From positions 1-37,980 of the forward strand of contig NZ_JPQU01000052.1 in the NCBI RefSeq assembly GCF_000737245.1: a stretch of 37,980 bases of DNA, given 5' to 3'. The notes beneath the pieces are model-generated. The model did no database searches. It was not told the origin of the DNA and was given only the letters and a program-made list of their open reading frames with translations. The position numbers and the translations under genes are program-made. Below, piece after piece: positions 14,435 to 23,086 of this stretch (positions are counted from its first letter, which is position 1; each line of letters begins with the position of its first letter). Source of the stretch: Pseudomonas syringae. Its GTDB lineage: Bacteria > Pseudomonadota > Gammaproteobacteria > Pseudomonadales > Pseudomonadaceae.

Positions 14435-16306
14435 TCAGAAGCGTTCAATCTTCGCTTTGCTTTCGAGCTGCGCACGGTAAGCAGCGAAATCCTGCTGACC
14501 TTCACGTGAAGCGAGGAAGCGACGGTACTGAGCCTTCTCGGCGTCAGTCGGTGCTGCCGCCTGGTTCACGCCATTGAGGCGCACAATCACGAAGCTGCCG
14601 TCTGCCAGCGCAAGGCTGGTGTACTCCGGCTTGTCCTTGCCTTCAGGCTTGGGCATGCGGAACAGCGCCTGCAGCACAGCTGGATCGATACCTTCCTGGC
14701 CGCGAGTGACCGCTTCCATGACGTTCCAGCTATGACCATCCTGCTTCGCCGCCAATGGAATCTTGCCATCACGCAGGCCAGCCAACAGCGCTTCGCCCTT
14801 GGACTTCACTGCATCGGCAGCATGATCCTTGACCAGCTTCGCGCGAATCGCGGTGGCGACAGCTTCCAGTGGTAGCTGCTCAGGCATGCGGTGCTCTTTG
14901 GAGCGCACCACGACGACCGTTTCGGGATCCAGTTCCAGCGCATTGCTGTTGGAACCTTCTTCGAGCACTTCAGGGCTGAAAGCGGCCTGAATGACTGCGC
15001 GGTTAGCCGTAAGACCTTCGCCGCCTTCGCGACCGAACGGAGCACTGGTCTGGACCTTCAGACCCAGTTCCTGAGCCGGCTGGGCCAGATCGGAAGCTTC
15101 GAACGCGGAGTCTTCAAGCTGCTTGGTCGCCTCGACGAAACGCTGCTCGACCTGCTGGGATTTCAGCTCGTTAGTGAGCTTGCCTTTCAAACTGGCTAAC
15201 GTTGGCACCGACGGTGCTTCCACGCCCAACAGCTTGATCAGGTGCCAGCCAAAGTCGCTGCGTACCGGAGCAGAAACCTGATCTTTGTTCAGCGCATACA
15301 GCGCATCTTCAAATGCCGGATCGTAGACACCTTTACCCGCGTAACCCAGGTCCCCACCCTTGGATGCCGAACCCGGATCCTGGGAAAATTCCTTGGCCAA
15401 CGCAGCGAAGTCTTCGCCTTTGGCCAGACGTTGTTGAATTTCTTCAATCTTCGCCTTGGCCTGGGCATCGGTCATCTTGTCGTTCACATCGATCAGGATG
15501 TGCGCGCCGCGGCGCTGCTCGGCAAGATTGGCGATTTCTTTCTGGTACGCCGCCTGCAGATCCTCATCACTGACCTGCACCTTGTCGAAGAAAGAGGATT
15601 TCTTCAGCTCGATGTAATCCAGGACTACCTGCTCAGGGCTCATGAACTCTTTTGCGTGTTCATCATAGTGAGCCTTGATTTCGTCCTCGGTCACTTTCAC
15701 GGAGGATGGATCAGCGGTAAGTGTCAGCGAAGCGAAGTCACGAGTCTGTTTTTCCAGACGGGCGAACGCTTCAACCTGTGCGTCGGTAACAAAGGCACTG
15801 CCCGCTACACCGGCACGAACCTGACCGATCAGCATTTCCTGAGCCAGCATCTGGCGGAATTGCAGACGGGTGAAGCCCAACTGACGAATGACCTGATCAA
15901 AGCGATCGGCGTTGAATTTGCCATCAACCTGGAACTCAGGTGTCTGCAAAATCTGCTGATCCAGCGAAGCTTCGGAGAACGTGAACTTCGCATCGCTGGC
16001 GCCCTGAAGCAGCAGCTTGCGATCGACCAGACCTTTCAAGGCCGAGTCGCGGAGCATTTTTTCATCCAGCAAGGCAGGATCGAAATCCTTGCCCAGTTGC
16101 TGCATGAGCTGTCGGCGTTGCATGTCGACGGCCTGGCTCAACTCGTTCTTGGTGATTTCCTCACCATTGACCTTGGCGGCGTCCTGGCTGGTGCTTGTGG
16201 CGGTGAAAATCGCATCGAAACCCGTCAAAGCCATCAACGCAATGATGATTCCGATGATTGTCTTGGCAATCCAGCCTTGTGAATTGTCCCTGATGTTCTG
16301 CAGCAT
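14435..16306 (-). CDS. ppiD: Periplasmic folding chaperone PpiD (SurA/parvulin family)
   Basis: A 623-residue inner-membrane-anchored chaperone that receives newly exported proteins at the Sec translocon exit. One N-terminal membrane segment (about residues 13-34, KTIIGIIIALMALTGFDAIF) is followed by a SurA-like N domain. A parvulin domain spans about 264-358 (RGAHILIDVNDKMTDAQAK to GGDLGYAGKGVYDPAFEDAL and GWHLIKL), then a C-terminal chaperone region. In E. coli the parvulin domain of PpiD has little isomerase activity; the same may hold here. I start at MLQNIRDNSQGW (16306) because GGGGGA lies just before it and family members begin this way; an upstream start would add 11 residues. It is the last gene of the tig-clpP-clpX-lon-hupB-ppiD array. 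Confidence 0.95.
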   Translation of the reverse strand: MLQNIRDNSQGWIAKTIIGIIIALMALTGFDAIFTATSTSQDAAKVNGEEITKNELSQAVDMQRRQLMQQLGKDFDPALLDEKMLRDSALKGLVDRKLLLQGASDAKFTFSEASLDQQILQTPEFQVDGKFNADRFDQVIRQLGFTRLQFRQMLAQEMLIGQVRAGVAGSAFVTDAQVEAFARLEKQTRDFASLTLTADPSSVKVTEDEIKAHYDEHAKEFMSPEQVVLDYIELKKSSFFDKVQVSDEDLQAAYQKEIANLAEQRRGAHILIDVNDKMTDAQAKAKIEEIQQRLAKGEDFAALAKEFSQDPGSASKGGDLGYAGKGVYDPAFEDALYALNKDQVSAPVRSDFGWHLIKLLGVEAPSVPTLASLKGKLTNELKSQQVEQRFVEATKQLEDSAFEASDLAQPAQELGLKVQTSAPFGREGGEGLTANRAVIQAAFSPEVLEEGSNSNALELDPETVVVVRSKEHRMPEQLPLEAVATAIRAKLVKDHAADAVKSKGEALLAGLRDGKIPLAAKQDGHSWNVMEAVTRGQEGIDPAVLQALFRMPKPEGKDKPEYTSLALADGSFVIVRLNGVNQAAAPTDAEKAQYRRFLASREGQQDFAAYRAQLESKAKIERF

Positions 16307-16371
16307 GCGTCCCCCAAAACGGTTGTACTGACTAACCAACCGCGGAGCGTGGGTAGAAAGCGGATAGAAGA

Positions 16372-16395
16372 AAGGCGCATCCGAGGATGCGCCTT
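16372..16395 (-). terminator. Terminator after hupB
   Basis: AAGGCGCATCC (16372-16382) pairs perfectly with GGATGCGCCTT (16385-16395). On the minus strand the stem is followed by TTCTTCTATC, moderately T-rich. It lies about 135 bp after the hupB stop and just upstream of the ppiD start, so it would separate the two. Confidence 0.75.
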
Positions 16396-16530
16396 CTCGT
16401 AACTGGCGAAGCGGACGGGGGCTGGTAACCGCGACCCCGGTGTGTCAGGCCGGATTCAAACCGACCGCACCACCGCTGCGCTTGCCGACACAGAATGAAT
16501 TCTGCTCGGTTGGGCAAAGGCTTTGAGAAC

Positions 16531-16803
16531 TTAGTTGACAGCTTCTTTCAGGGCTTTACCGGCTTTGAAGCCTGGTTTTTTCGCAGCAGCGATTTCAAGC
16601 GTCTTACCCGTCTGAGGGTTACGACCGATACGCGCTGGACGATCAGTAACGGAGAAGGTCCCGAAACCAACCAGTACAACAGAGTCGCCAGCCTTCAGAG
16701 CGCCAGTGACGGATTCGATTACTGCGTCCAGCGCACGGCCAGCAGCAGCTTTCGGGATATCAGCGGATGCGGCGATAGCATCAATCAGTTCCGACTTGTT
16801 CAC
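16531..16803 (-). CDS. hupB: DNA-binding protein HU-beta
   Basis: A 90-residue histone-like nucleoid protein that binds and bends DNA as a dimer. The sequence begins MNKSELIDAIAASADIPKAA. It carries the beta-arm signature GFGTFSVTDRPARIGRNPQTG (about 46-66), with proline at the arm tip, and the C-terminal helix FKAGKALKEAVN. The start codon is GTG at 16803, with AAGGGGA about seven bases upstream. It lies between lon and ppiD as in E. coli. Its coding sequence has 142 bp of upstream DNA that is AT-rich and contains a run of A, suitable for its own strong promoter, although I could not place one with confidence. Confidence 0.97.
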   Translation of the reverse strand: MNKSELIDAIAASADIPKAAAGRALDAVIESVTGALKAGDSVVLVGFGTFSVTDRPARIGRNPQTGKTLEIAAAKKPGFKAGKALKEAVN

Positions 16804-16892
16804 TCTAAGTCCCCTTATGTCTATATTGAGTATGTTTCTAAGTTTTTTTGGTGTAGCAAAAACAAGCGCTGAATGGCCTGCAGACGCTTAGA

Positions 16893-16917
16893 AGAGCCGC
16901 TTTATAACAAGGGCTCT
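16893..16917 (-). terminator. Possible weak terminator of lon
   Basis: AGAGCC (16893-16898) pairs with GGCTCT (16912-16917) around a 13-base AT-rich loop, about 30 bp after the lon stop. The stem is short and the T-run on the minus strand is poor, so it is at best partial. Confidence 0.35.
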
Positions 16918-16945
16918 AAAAAGCTGTCAAGGCAGGCAGTCCAGA

Positions 16946-19342
16946 CTAATGCGTGCTAATTCTTTCCTTAGAGTCAGACTCGCGTTTTTCATCCTTTGCA
17001 ACCATCTCGGGAGCCACATCCGGCAAGGGCTCCGGCGCGTATTGCAGCGCAATTTGCAGGACTTCGTCAATCCATTTAACTGGCTTGATCTGCAGGTCTG
17101 CTTTGATGTTGTCAGGAATCTCTTTCAGATCGCGAACGTTTTCCTCAGGAATGATCACCGTCTTGATACCACCACGGTGTGCCGCGAGCAGTTTTTCCTT
17201 CAAGCCGCCAATGGCCAGAACCTGTCCCCGCAGGGTAATTTCGCCCGTCATTGCCACGTCGGCACGCACCGGGATCTGTGTCAGAGCTGAAACAAGGGCC
17301 GTGCACATGCCTACGCCTGCGCTAGGACCATCTTTCGGGGTTGCCCCTTCCGGCATATGAATGTGGGTGTCACGCTTCTCATGGAAGTCCAGAGGGATTC
17401 CCAGGCTTTTGGCGCGACTGCGGACCACCGTCAATGCAGCGGTGATCGATTCCACCATCACATCACCGAGAGAACCGGTCTTGATCAGTTGGCCTTTACC
17501 GGGCACCACTGCCGCTTCGATGGTCAGCAATTCACCGCCGACTTGAGTCCATGCAAGACCGGTAACCTGCCCGATCTGATCCTGCTGCTCGGCCAGGCCG
17601 TAGCGGAATTTGCGCACACCGAGGAAGTGCTCGAGCATTTCTGCGCTGACACGGATTGCAAAACGTTTCTCCAGCGCATGCTCTTTCACCGCCTTGCGGC
17701 AGACCTTGGCAATCTGCCGCTCAAGGCTTCGCACACCCGCTTCACGAGTGTAATAACGCACGATGTCGCGGATCGCCTCTTCGTCGAACTCGACCTCGCC
17801 TTTTTTCAAACCATTGGCCTGGAGCTGCTTCGGCGTGAGGTATTTGACGGCAATATTGATCTTTTCGTCTTCGGTGTAGCCGGGCAAACGAATAACTTCC
17901 ATCCGGTCCAACAGAGCCGCCGGGATGTTCATCGAGTTCGCGGTGCACAGGAACATTACGTCGGAAAGATCGTAATCTACTTCCAGGTAATGGTCGTTGA
18001 AGTTGTGGTTCTGCTCCGGATCCAGCACCTCAAGCAGTGCCGAAGCCGGGTCGCCACGCATGTCGCTGCCCATCTTGTCGATTTCATCAAGCAGGAACAA
18101 CGGGTTGCGCACCCCCACTTTCGTCATCTTTTGAATCAATCTTCCCGGCATCGAACCGATGTAGGTCCGGCGGTGACCGCGAATTTCCGCCTCGTCACGC
18201 ACGCCACCCAGGGCCATACGAACAAACTTGCGGTTGGTAGCGTTGGCAATCGACTCGGCCAGCGAGGTTTTACCCACGCCCGGCGGGCCCACCAGACACA
18301 AAACCGGGCCGCGAATTTTCTTCACGCGCTTTTGGACAGCGAGGTATTCGAGGATGCGCTCTTTGACTTCTTCAAGACCGTAGTGGTCTGCGTCGAGAAT
18401 GTCTTCAGCGCGAGCCAGATCCAGACGAACCTTGCTCTGCGCCTTCCAAGGCACCTGAACCAGCCAGTCAATGTAGGAGCGAACCACAGTCGCTTCAGCA
18501 GACATCGGCGACATTTGTTTGAGCTTGTTCAGCTCCGCAGTCGCTTTAGTCATGGCGTCTTTAGGAAGACCAGCGTTATCGATGCGCTTTTTCAGCTCTT
18601 CGATTTCGTTGTGCCCTTCTTCGCCGTCGCCGAGTTCTTTCTGAATAGCCTTCATCTGCTCATTCAGGTAGTACTCACGCTGACTGCGCTCCATTTGCTT
18701 TTTGACGCGGCCGCGAATGCGCTTCTCGACCTGCAGCAAATCAATCTCGGCATCCAGCAAGGCAAGCACATGCTCGACCCGGGCCGACAAATCAATGATT
18801 TCGAGGATTTCCTGCTTCTGCTCGATTTTCAGCGCCATGTGCGCCGCCATGGTGTCTACCAGACGGCCAGGCTCATCGATGCTGTTAAGCGAAGACAGAA
18901 CTTCAGCAGGCACTTTCTTGCCTAGCTGGACGTATTGTTCGAACTGAGCCAACAGGCTGCGCACGAACACTTCGGACTCACGATCAGGCGCATCGACCTC
19001 ATCGATCAACGCAACTTCTGCGCGGCAGTGACCGTCGACTTCGATGAACCGCTCGACGGAGCCGCGCTGTTCACCTTCGACCAGCACCTTGACGGTGCCA
19101 TCGGGCAATTTGAGCAACTGCAATACGGTTGCAATGGTGCCGACGTTATAAAGAGCGTCTTCACCTGGATCATCGTCTGCAGGATTTCTTTGCGCGAGCA
19201 ACAGGATCTGCTTGTCGCCTGTCATCGCCGCCTCAAGGGCTTCGATAGACTTCTCGCGCCCCACGAACAGCGGGATAACCATGTGCGGATAAACCACAAC
19301 ATCGCGCAATGGCAAGAGAGGCAATTCAATGGTCGTTTTCAT
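16946..19342 (-). CDS. lon: ATP-dependent protease Lon (LonA)
   Basis: A 798-residue cytosolic AAA+ serine protease that degrades misfolded and regulatory proteins. The N-terminal substrate-binding domain (about 1-200, beginning LPLLPLRDVVVYPHMVIPL) is followed by a coiled-coil region. The AAA+ module has Walker A GPPGVGKT (351-358) and Walker B LFLLDEIDKM. The protease domain carries the Ser-Lys dyad: S674 in DGPSAGVGM and K717 in GGLKEKLLAA. I start at MKTTIELPLLPLRD (19342) since GAGGCG precedes it; the open frame continues 52 codons further upstream, through the promoter region. Heat-shock control is suggested by the sigma-32-like promoter 55 bases upstream. Fluorescent pseudomonads can carry a second lon gene; this one sits in the canonical clpX-lon-hupB position. 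Confidence 0.98.
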   Translation of the reverse strand: MKTTIELPLLPLRDVVVYPHMVIPLFVGREKSIEALEAAMTGDKQILLLAQRNPADDDPGEDALYNVGTIATVLQLLKLPDGTVKVLVEGEQRGSVERFIEVDGHCRAEVALIDEVDAPDRESEVFVRSLLAQFEQYVQLGKKVPAEVLSSLNSIDEPGRLVDTMAAHMALKIEQKQEILEIIDLSARVEHVLALLDAEIDLLQVEKRIRGRVKKQMERSQREYYLNEQMKAIQKELGDGEEGHNEIEELKKRIDNAGLPKDAMTKATAELNKLKQMSPMSAEATVVRSYIDWLVQVPWKAQSKVRLDLARAEDILDADHYGLEEVKERILEYLAVQKRVKKIRGPVLCLVGPPGVGKTSLAESIANATNRKFVRMALGGVRDEAEIRGHRRTYIGSMPGRLIQKMTKVGVRNPLFLLDEIDKMGSDMRGDPASALLEVLDPEQNHNFNDHYLEVDYDLSDVMFLCTANSMNIPAALLDRMEVIRLPGYTEDEKINIAVKYLTPKQLQANGLKKGEVEFDEEAIRDIVRYYTREAGVRSLERQIAKVCRKAVKEHALEKRFAIRVSAEMLEHFLGVRKFRYGLAEQQDQIGQVTGLAWTQVGGELLTIEAAVVPGKGQLIKTGSLGDVMVESITAALTVVRSRAKSLGIPLDFHEKRDTHIHMPEGATPKDGPSAGVGMCTALVSALTQIPVRADVAMTGEITLRGQVLAIGGLKEKLLAAHRGGIKTVIIPEENVRDLKEIPDNIKADLQIKPVKWIDEVLQIALQYAPEPLPDVAPEMVAKDEKRESDSKERISTH

Positions 19343-19396
19343 GATTTCGCCTCTACGGCGGCCATGTGGCCGTGGACAGGAATGAGCTTGAATCCA

Positions 19397-19425
19397 AGAT
19401 GGGGGTAGTTTCCTGAAAAAACAAG
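19397..19425 (-). promoter_or_regulatory. Sigma-32 (heat-shock) type promoter of lon
   Basis: On the minus strand, CTTGTTT (19425-19419) and CCCCATCT (19404-19397) are separated by 14 bases. The second element matches the sigma-32 -10 consensus CCCCATNT completely, and the first matches the CTTG core of CTTGAAA. Transcription would start roughly 45 bases before the lon ATG. lon is a known sigma-32 target in enterobacteria. Confidence 0.65.
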
Positions 19426-19444
19426 CCTTGAGGCATGAAATGCA

Positions 19445-19466
19445 AAAGGGGCCCGAGGGCCCCTTT
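19445..19466 (-). terminator. Hairpin terminator after clpX
   Basis: AAAGGGGCCC (19445-19454) pairs with GGGCCCCTTT (19457-19466). It lies 50 bp after the clpX stop and just upstream of the lon promoter. The stem is very stable; the following T-run on the minus strand is short (TTTTGC). Confidence 0.7.
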
Positions 19467-19515
19467 CTATTCGTGCAGCTATTCGCGCAGCATTTCATTC
19501 ATGCAGCAATATGAC

Positions 19516-20799
19516 TTACGCGTCAGGTGCAGCCTTCACCGGCGGCTCGCTGTTTTCGTAGATCAACAGCGGCTTGGACGTGCCTTCAATAACGCTTTCG
19601 TCGATCACCACCTTGCTCACCTCAGACTGCGAGGGGATTTCATACATGGTGTCGAGCAGAACGCCTTCAAGGATGGAACGCAATCCACGGGCACCGGTTT
19701 TACGCTCAAGCGCTCGGCGGGCCACGGATTTCAGCGCGTCAGTGCGGAACTCGAGATCCACACCTTCCATTTCGAACAGCTTGGCATATTGCTTGGTCAG
19801 GGCATTTTTCGGCTCAGTGAGAATCTGCATCAATGCAGCCTCATCCAGCTCGTCCAATGTCGCCAGAACCGGCAGACGACCCACGAACTCCGGGATCAGA
19901 CCGAACTTGACCAAGTCGTCAGGCTCGACTTCACGCAGGGACTCGCCGACCTTCTTGCCTTCTTCCTTGCTCCGCACTTCTGCGTTGAAACCAATGCCGC
20001 CCTTGGTGGAACGGTTTTGAATAACCTTTTCCAGACCAGAGAACGCACCACCGCAGATGAACAGGATGTTACGCGTGTCGACCTGAAGGAATTCCTGCTG
20101 CGGATGCTTGCGACCACCTTGAGGTGGGACGGACGCAACCGTGCCTTCGATCAGCTTGAGCAGGGCCTGCTGCACGCCTTCACCGGAAACATCCCGGGTA
20201 ATCGACGGGTTGTCAGACTTGCGCGAGATCTTGTCGATCTCATCGATGTAGACGATACCCATCTGGGCTTTTTCTACATCGTAATCGCATTTCTGCAGCA
20301 GCTTCTGAATGATGTTCTCGACATCCTCACCTACGTAACCCGCCTCGGTGAGGGTGGTTGCGTCAGCGATGGTGAACGGAACGTTCAGCAAGCGGGCCAG
20401 GGTTTCGGCAAGCAGGGTTTTACCCGAGCCTGTTGGGCCGATCAGCAAAATGTTGCTCTTGCCGAGTTCGACGTCGTCATTCTTTTTGTCACGCTGGTTC
20501 AGACGCTTGTAGTGGTTATATACCGCTACAGCCAGAACCTTCTTGGCACGCTCCTGACCAATCACATACTGATCAAGGATGCCGCTGATTTCTTTAGGCG
20601 AAGGCAATTTATGCGCGCTGCTCTCGGCCTGTGCTTCCTGCACCTCCTCGCGGATGATGTCATTGCACAGGTCGACGCACTCGTCGCAAATAAAGACCGA
20701 GGGGCCGGCAATCAACTTGCGTACTTCATGCTGGCTTTTGCCACAGAAGGAGCAATAGAGCAGCTTGCCGTTGTCCTCGCCGTTGCGGGTGTCAGTCAT
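19516..20799 (-). CDS. clpX: ClpXP protease ATPase subunit ClpX
   Basis: A 427-residue AAA+ unfoldase that recognises tagged proteins and threads them into ClpP. An N-terminal zinc-binding domain has C16, C19, C38 and C41 (CSFCGK and CDEC). Walker A is GPTGSGKT (121-128), the pore loop is GYVGEDV, and Walker B is IVYIDEIDKI. The IGF loop that docks on ClpP is present (KGGIGFNAEV), as is the sensor region GLIPEFVGRLP. The ATG at 20799 was chosen because family members begin MTDTRNG; an upstream in-frame ATG would add 11 residues. It lies 111 bp downstream of clpP, with a hairpin between them. Confidence 0.98.
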   Translation of the reverse strand: MTDTRNGEDNGKLLYCSFCGKSQHEVRKLIAGPSVFICDECVDLCNDIIREEVQEAQAESSAHKLPSPKEISGILDQYVIGQERAKKVLAVAVYNHYKRLNQRDKKNDDVELGKSNILLIGPTGSGKTLLAETLARLLNVPFTIADATTLTEAGYVGEDVENIIQKLLQKCDYDVEKAQMGIVYIDEIDKISRKSDNPSITRDVSGEGVQQALLKLIEGTVASVPPQGGRKHPQQEFLQVDTRNILFICGGAFSGLEKVIQNRSTKGGIGFNAEVRSKEEGKKVGESLREVEPDDLVKFGLIPEFVGRLPVLATLDELDEAALMQILTEPKNALTKQYAKLFEMEGVDLEFRTDALKSVARRALERKTGARGLRSILEGVLLDTMYEIPSQSEVSKVVIDESVIEGTSKPLLIYENSEPPVKAAPDA

Positions 20800-20847
20800 T
20801 CGTTCGATCCAAATCCGATAGGCTTGCAACACAAGATGAAGGCTATT

Positions 20848-20867
20848 GCGGGCTTTTTCAAGCCCGC
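20848..20867 (-). terminator. Hairpin between clpP and clpX
   Basis: GCGGGCTT (20848-20855) pairs with AAGCCCGC (20860-20867). In minus-strand RNA the loop is GAAA, a stable GNRA tetraloop. There is no long U-run after it, so it may be a partial terminator or an mRNA-processing structure that adjusts the ClpP:ClpX ratio (inference). Confidence 0.6.
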
Positions 20868-20910
20868 CAGTGATCAGAGGAGCCGACCAACCCTATTTTG
20901 AGCTGCTTAT

Positions 20911-21546
20911 TTAAGCGGGGCGCTGAGTGATGACTTCATCGATCAGGCCGTACTCACGCGCGGCTTCAGCACTCATGAAGTTATCGCGGTTGGTATCACG
21001 CTCGATCTCTTCAAGGGTGTGGCCGCTATGCTTGGCCATCAGCGTGTTCAAACGCTCACGAATGAAGAGGATTTCCTTGGCATGGATTTCGATGTCCGAA
21101 GCCTGGCCCTGGAAACCGCCCAATGGCTGGTGAATCATCACGCGCGAGTTCGGCAGGCAGAAACGCTTGCCAGCCGCACCCGCTGTCAGCAGGAAGGCAC
21201 CCATGCTGCACGCCTGACCGATACAGGTAGTCGACACATTGGGCTTGATGAACTGCATGGTGTCGTAGATCGACATGCCTGCAGTCACTGAGCCGCCAGG
21301 TGAGTTGATGTAGAGATGGATATCCTTGTCCGGGTTTTCCGCTTCAAGGAACAGCAGCTGCGCGCAGATCAGGTTGGCCATGTAGTCTTCTACCGGGCCT
21401 ACCAGAAAGATCACTCGCTCCTTGAGCAGGCGCGAGTAGATGTCATAGGCGCGTTCGCCACGGGCGGACTGCTCGATAACCATCGGGACCAAGCCGCCAG
21501 CGGCCTGGATGTCAGAGTTCTGCTGAATATAAGAATTGCGGGACAT
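20911..21546 (-). CDS. clpP: ATP-dependent Clp protease proteolytic subunit
   Basis: A 211-residue serine peptidase that forms the double-heptamer barrel of ClpXP and ClpAP. The catalytic triad is S114 (GQACSMGAFLL), H139 (RVMIHQPLGG) and D188 (RDTNRDNF), each three numbers above the E. coli precursor. The N-terminal LVPMVIEQSARGERAYDIYSRLL is typical. I favour the ATG at 21546 (MSRNSYIQ), matching the family N-terminus; an ATG nine bases upstream sits only three bases from GGGAG and is the alternative. The gene follows tig by 91 bp. Some pseudomonads carry a second clpP elsewhere; this is the clpX-linked housekeeping copy. Confidence 0.97.
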   Translation of the reverse strand: MSRNSYIQQNSDIQAAGGLVPMVIEQSARGERAYDIYSRLLKERVIFLVGPVEDYMANLICAQLLFLEAENPDKDIHLYINSPGGSVTAGMSIYDTMQFIKPNVSTTCIGQACSMGAFLLTAGAAGKRFCLPNSRVMIHQPLGGFQGQASDIEIHAKEILFIRERLNTLMAKHSGHTLEEIERDTNRDNFMSAEAAREYGLIDEVITQRPA

Positions 21547-21587
21547 GTCTCGCATTCACTCCCAAATAGTCATTTCTTGAATACGCA

Positions 21588-21611
21588 CAAGCCAGCGCGA
21601 AGGCTGGCTTG
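21588..21611 (-). terminator. Hairpin between tig and clpP
   Basis: CAAGCCAGC (21588-21596) pairs perfectly with GCTGGCTTG (21603-21611) around a 6-base loop, 27 bp after the tig stop. No U-run follows on the minus strand, so readthrough into clpP is expected. Confidence 0.5.
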
Positions 21612-21637
21612 TAGGTGTTTTCGAACGAGAAAACAGA

Positions 21638-22948
21638 TCAGTCGGCTTGTGGAGCTTCTACCGGCTTGACCGCTTCTTCGTAGGAGACCGACTTCTCGGT
21701 CACGCTAGCCTTCTGCAAAACAGTATCCACAACTTGCTCTTCAAGCACAACCGAACGCACTTCGTTCATTTGCTGCTCGTTTTTGTAGTACCAAGCCACG
21801 ACCTGCTCTGGCTCCTGGTAGGCAGAGGCCATTTCCTGAATCATCTCGCGAACACGAGTATCATCAGGCTTGAGGTCGAACTGCTTGACCACTTCAGCAA
21901 CGATCAGACCCAGCTCAACGCGACGCTTGGCTTGCTCTTCGAACAGTTCAGCTGGCAGCTGATCAGGCTTGATGTTGCCACCGAATTGCTGAACAGCCTG
22001 AACGCGCAGACGGTTTACTTCGTTTTCCAGCAGAGCCTTAGGCACTTCGATCGGGTTGGAGGCCAGCAAGCCGTCCATTACCTGATTCTTGACCTTGGAT
22101 TTGATGGCCTGGCGCAGCTCGCGCTCCATGTTCTTGCGAACTTCGGTGCGGAAGCCTTCAATGCCGGTTTCCTTGATACCGAACTGCTTGAAGAACTCTT
22201 CGTTCAGCTCAGGCAGCTTAGGCTCGGAAACGGTATTGACGGTCACGGTGAACTCGGCGGCTTTACCAGCCAGTTCGAGGTTCTGATAGTCTTCCGGGAA
22301 AGTCAGATTCAGAACACGCTCTTCACCTGGCTTGGCGCCAACCAGACCATCTTCGAAGCCTGGAATCATGCGACCGGAGCCCAGTACGAGCTGGGTGCCA
22401 GTGGCGGAACCGCCAGCGAACACTTCGCCATCAACCTTGCCGACGAAATCGATGTTCAGCTGATCTTCGTTCTGGGCAGCGCGATCGGCCACTTCGAAGC
22501 GAACGTTCTGCTTGCGCAGGATTTCCAGCATGTTGTCCAGATCAGCATCAGCCACGTCTGCAGAAAGACGCTCAACAGTGATGGAATCGAAACCGGCAAC
22601 GGTAAACTCAGGGAATACTTCGAAAGTTGCGACGTATTCCAGATCTTTGCCTTTTTCAAAGGACTTAGGCTCTACAGCTGGTGCGCCAGCCGGGTTCAGC
22701 TTTTGCTCAACCACTGCTTCGTAAAAGGTAGCCTGGATCAAATCACCCAGCGCTTCCTGACGCGCGCCATCTTCATAACGCTGGCGGATCACGCTCATAG
22801 GCACTTTGCCTGGGCGGAAGCCCGGGATCTTGGCTTTACGTGCGGTCTGCTGCAGACGCTTGTTGACTTCAGTCTCGATGCGCTCAGCTGGCACGCCAAT
22901 GGTCATGCGGCGCTCAAGAGCGGAAGTATTTTCAACAGAAACTTGCAT
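21638..22948 (-). CDS. tig: Trigger factor, ribosome-associated chaperone
   Basis: A 436-residue chaperone and peptidyl-prolyl isomerase that binds the ribosome exit tunnel and nascent chains. The N-terminal ribosome-binding domain includes PGFRPGKVPMSVIRQRYE, which contains the GFRxGKxP signature (about residues 44-52). The FKBP-type PPIase domain lies at about 161-246 (FVGKVDGEVFAGG to GRMIPGFEDGLVGAKPGE), and a helical C-terminal domain completes the protein. The ATG at 22948 has GAGGA ten bases upstream and matches the family start MQVSVENTSALERRM; the longer frame was rejected. It heads the protease cluster, as in E. coli tig-clpP-clpX-lon. Confidence 0.98.
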   Translation of the reverse strand: MQVSVENTSALERRMTIGVPAERIETEVNKRLQQTARKAKIPGFRPGKVPMSVIRQRYEDGARQEALGDLIQATFYEAVVEQKLNPAGAPAVEPKSFEKGKDLEYVATFEVFPEFTVAGFDSITVERLSADVADADLDNMLEILRKQNVRFEVADRAAQNEDQLNIDFVGKVDGEVFAGGSATGTQLVLGSGRMIPGFEDGLVGAKPGEERVLNLTFPEDYQNLELAGKAAEFTVTVNTVSEPKLPELNEEFFKQFGIKETGIEGFRTEVRKNMERELRQAIKSKVKNQVMDGLLASNPIEVPKALLENEVNRLRVQAVQQFGGNIKPDQLPAELFEEQAKRRVELGLIVAEVVKQFDLKPDDTRVREMIQEMASAYQEPEQVVAWYYKNEQQMNEVRSVVLEEQVVDTVLQKASVTEKSVSYEEAVKPVEAPQAD

Positions 22949-23009
22949 GGATATTCCTCGTTGCACAGACGTTAGCCGGCCGTTTCCGACCCCAGAATCA
23001 AGGGCATGC

Positions 23010-23038
23010 ATTCTAGTGGGTCGAACTCAAGAAGTCAC
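23010..23038 (-). promoter_or_regulatory. Sigma-70-type promoter of tig
   Basis: On the minus strand, GTGACT (23038-23033) and TAGAAT (23015-23010) are 17 bases apart, matching four and five of six consensus positions. It lies about 62 bases before the tig ATG. Confidence 0.5.
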
Positions 23039-23086
23039 CCTACTGAAAAAGGGCAAATAAAGAGAAGGGAATCAAACGGTCAGCGA

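Noticed and set aside
14182..14577. Open frames across the structured repeat (also 13809-14264 and 13907-14254)
   Set aside because: They run through REP arms, hairpins and the ppiD terminator, lack ribosome-binding sites, and exist in several frames at once.
16448..16466. T-arm-like hairpin (GGTCGG/CCGGCC with loop TTTGAAT on the minus strand) in the hupB-ppiD gap
   Set aside because: Considered as a tRNA or tRNA remnant, but no acceptor stem, anticodon arm or CCA end is present around it.
17357..18925. 522-codon open frame antisense to lon
   Set aside because: Same cause. lon is complete with all catalytic residues, and the antisense protein is low-complexity and unrecognised.
19435..20901. 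488-codon open frame antisense to clpX
   Set aside because: Shadow of clpX: it begins in the clpX terminator and has no ribosome-binding site or domain.
21647..22975. 442-codon open frame antisense to tig
   Set aside because: Shadow of tig codon bias. No motif.
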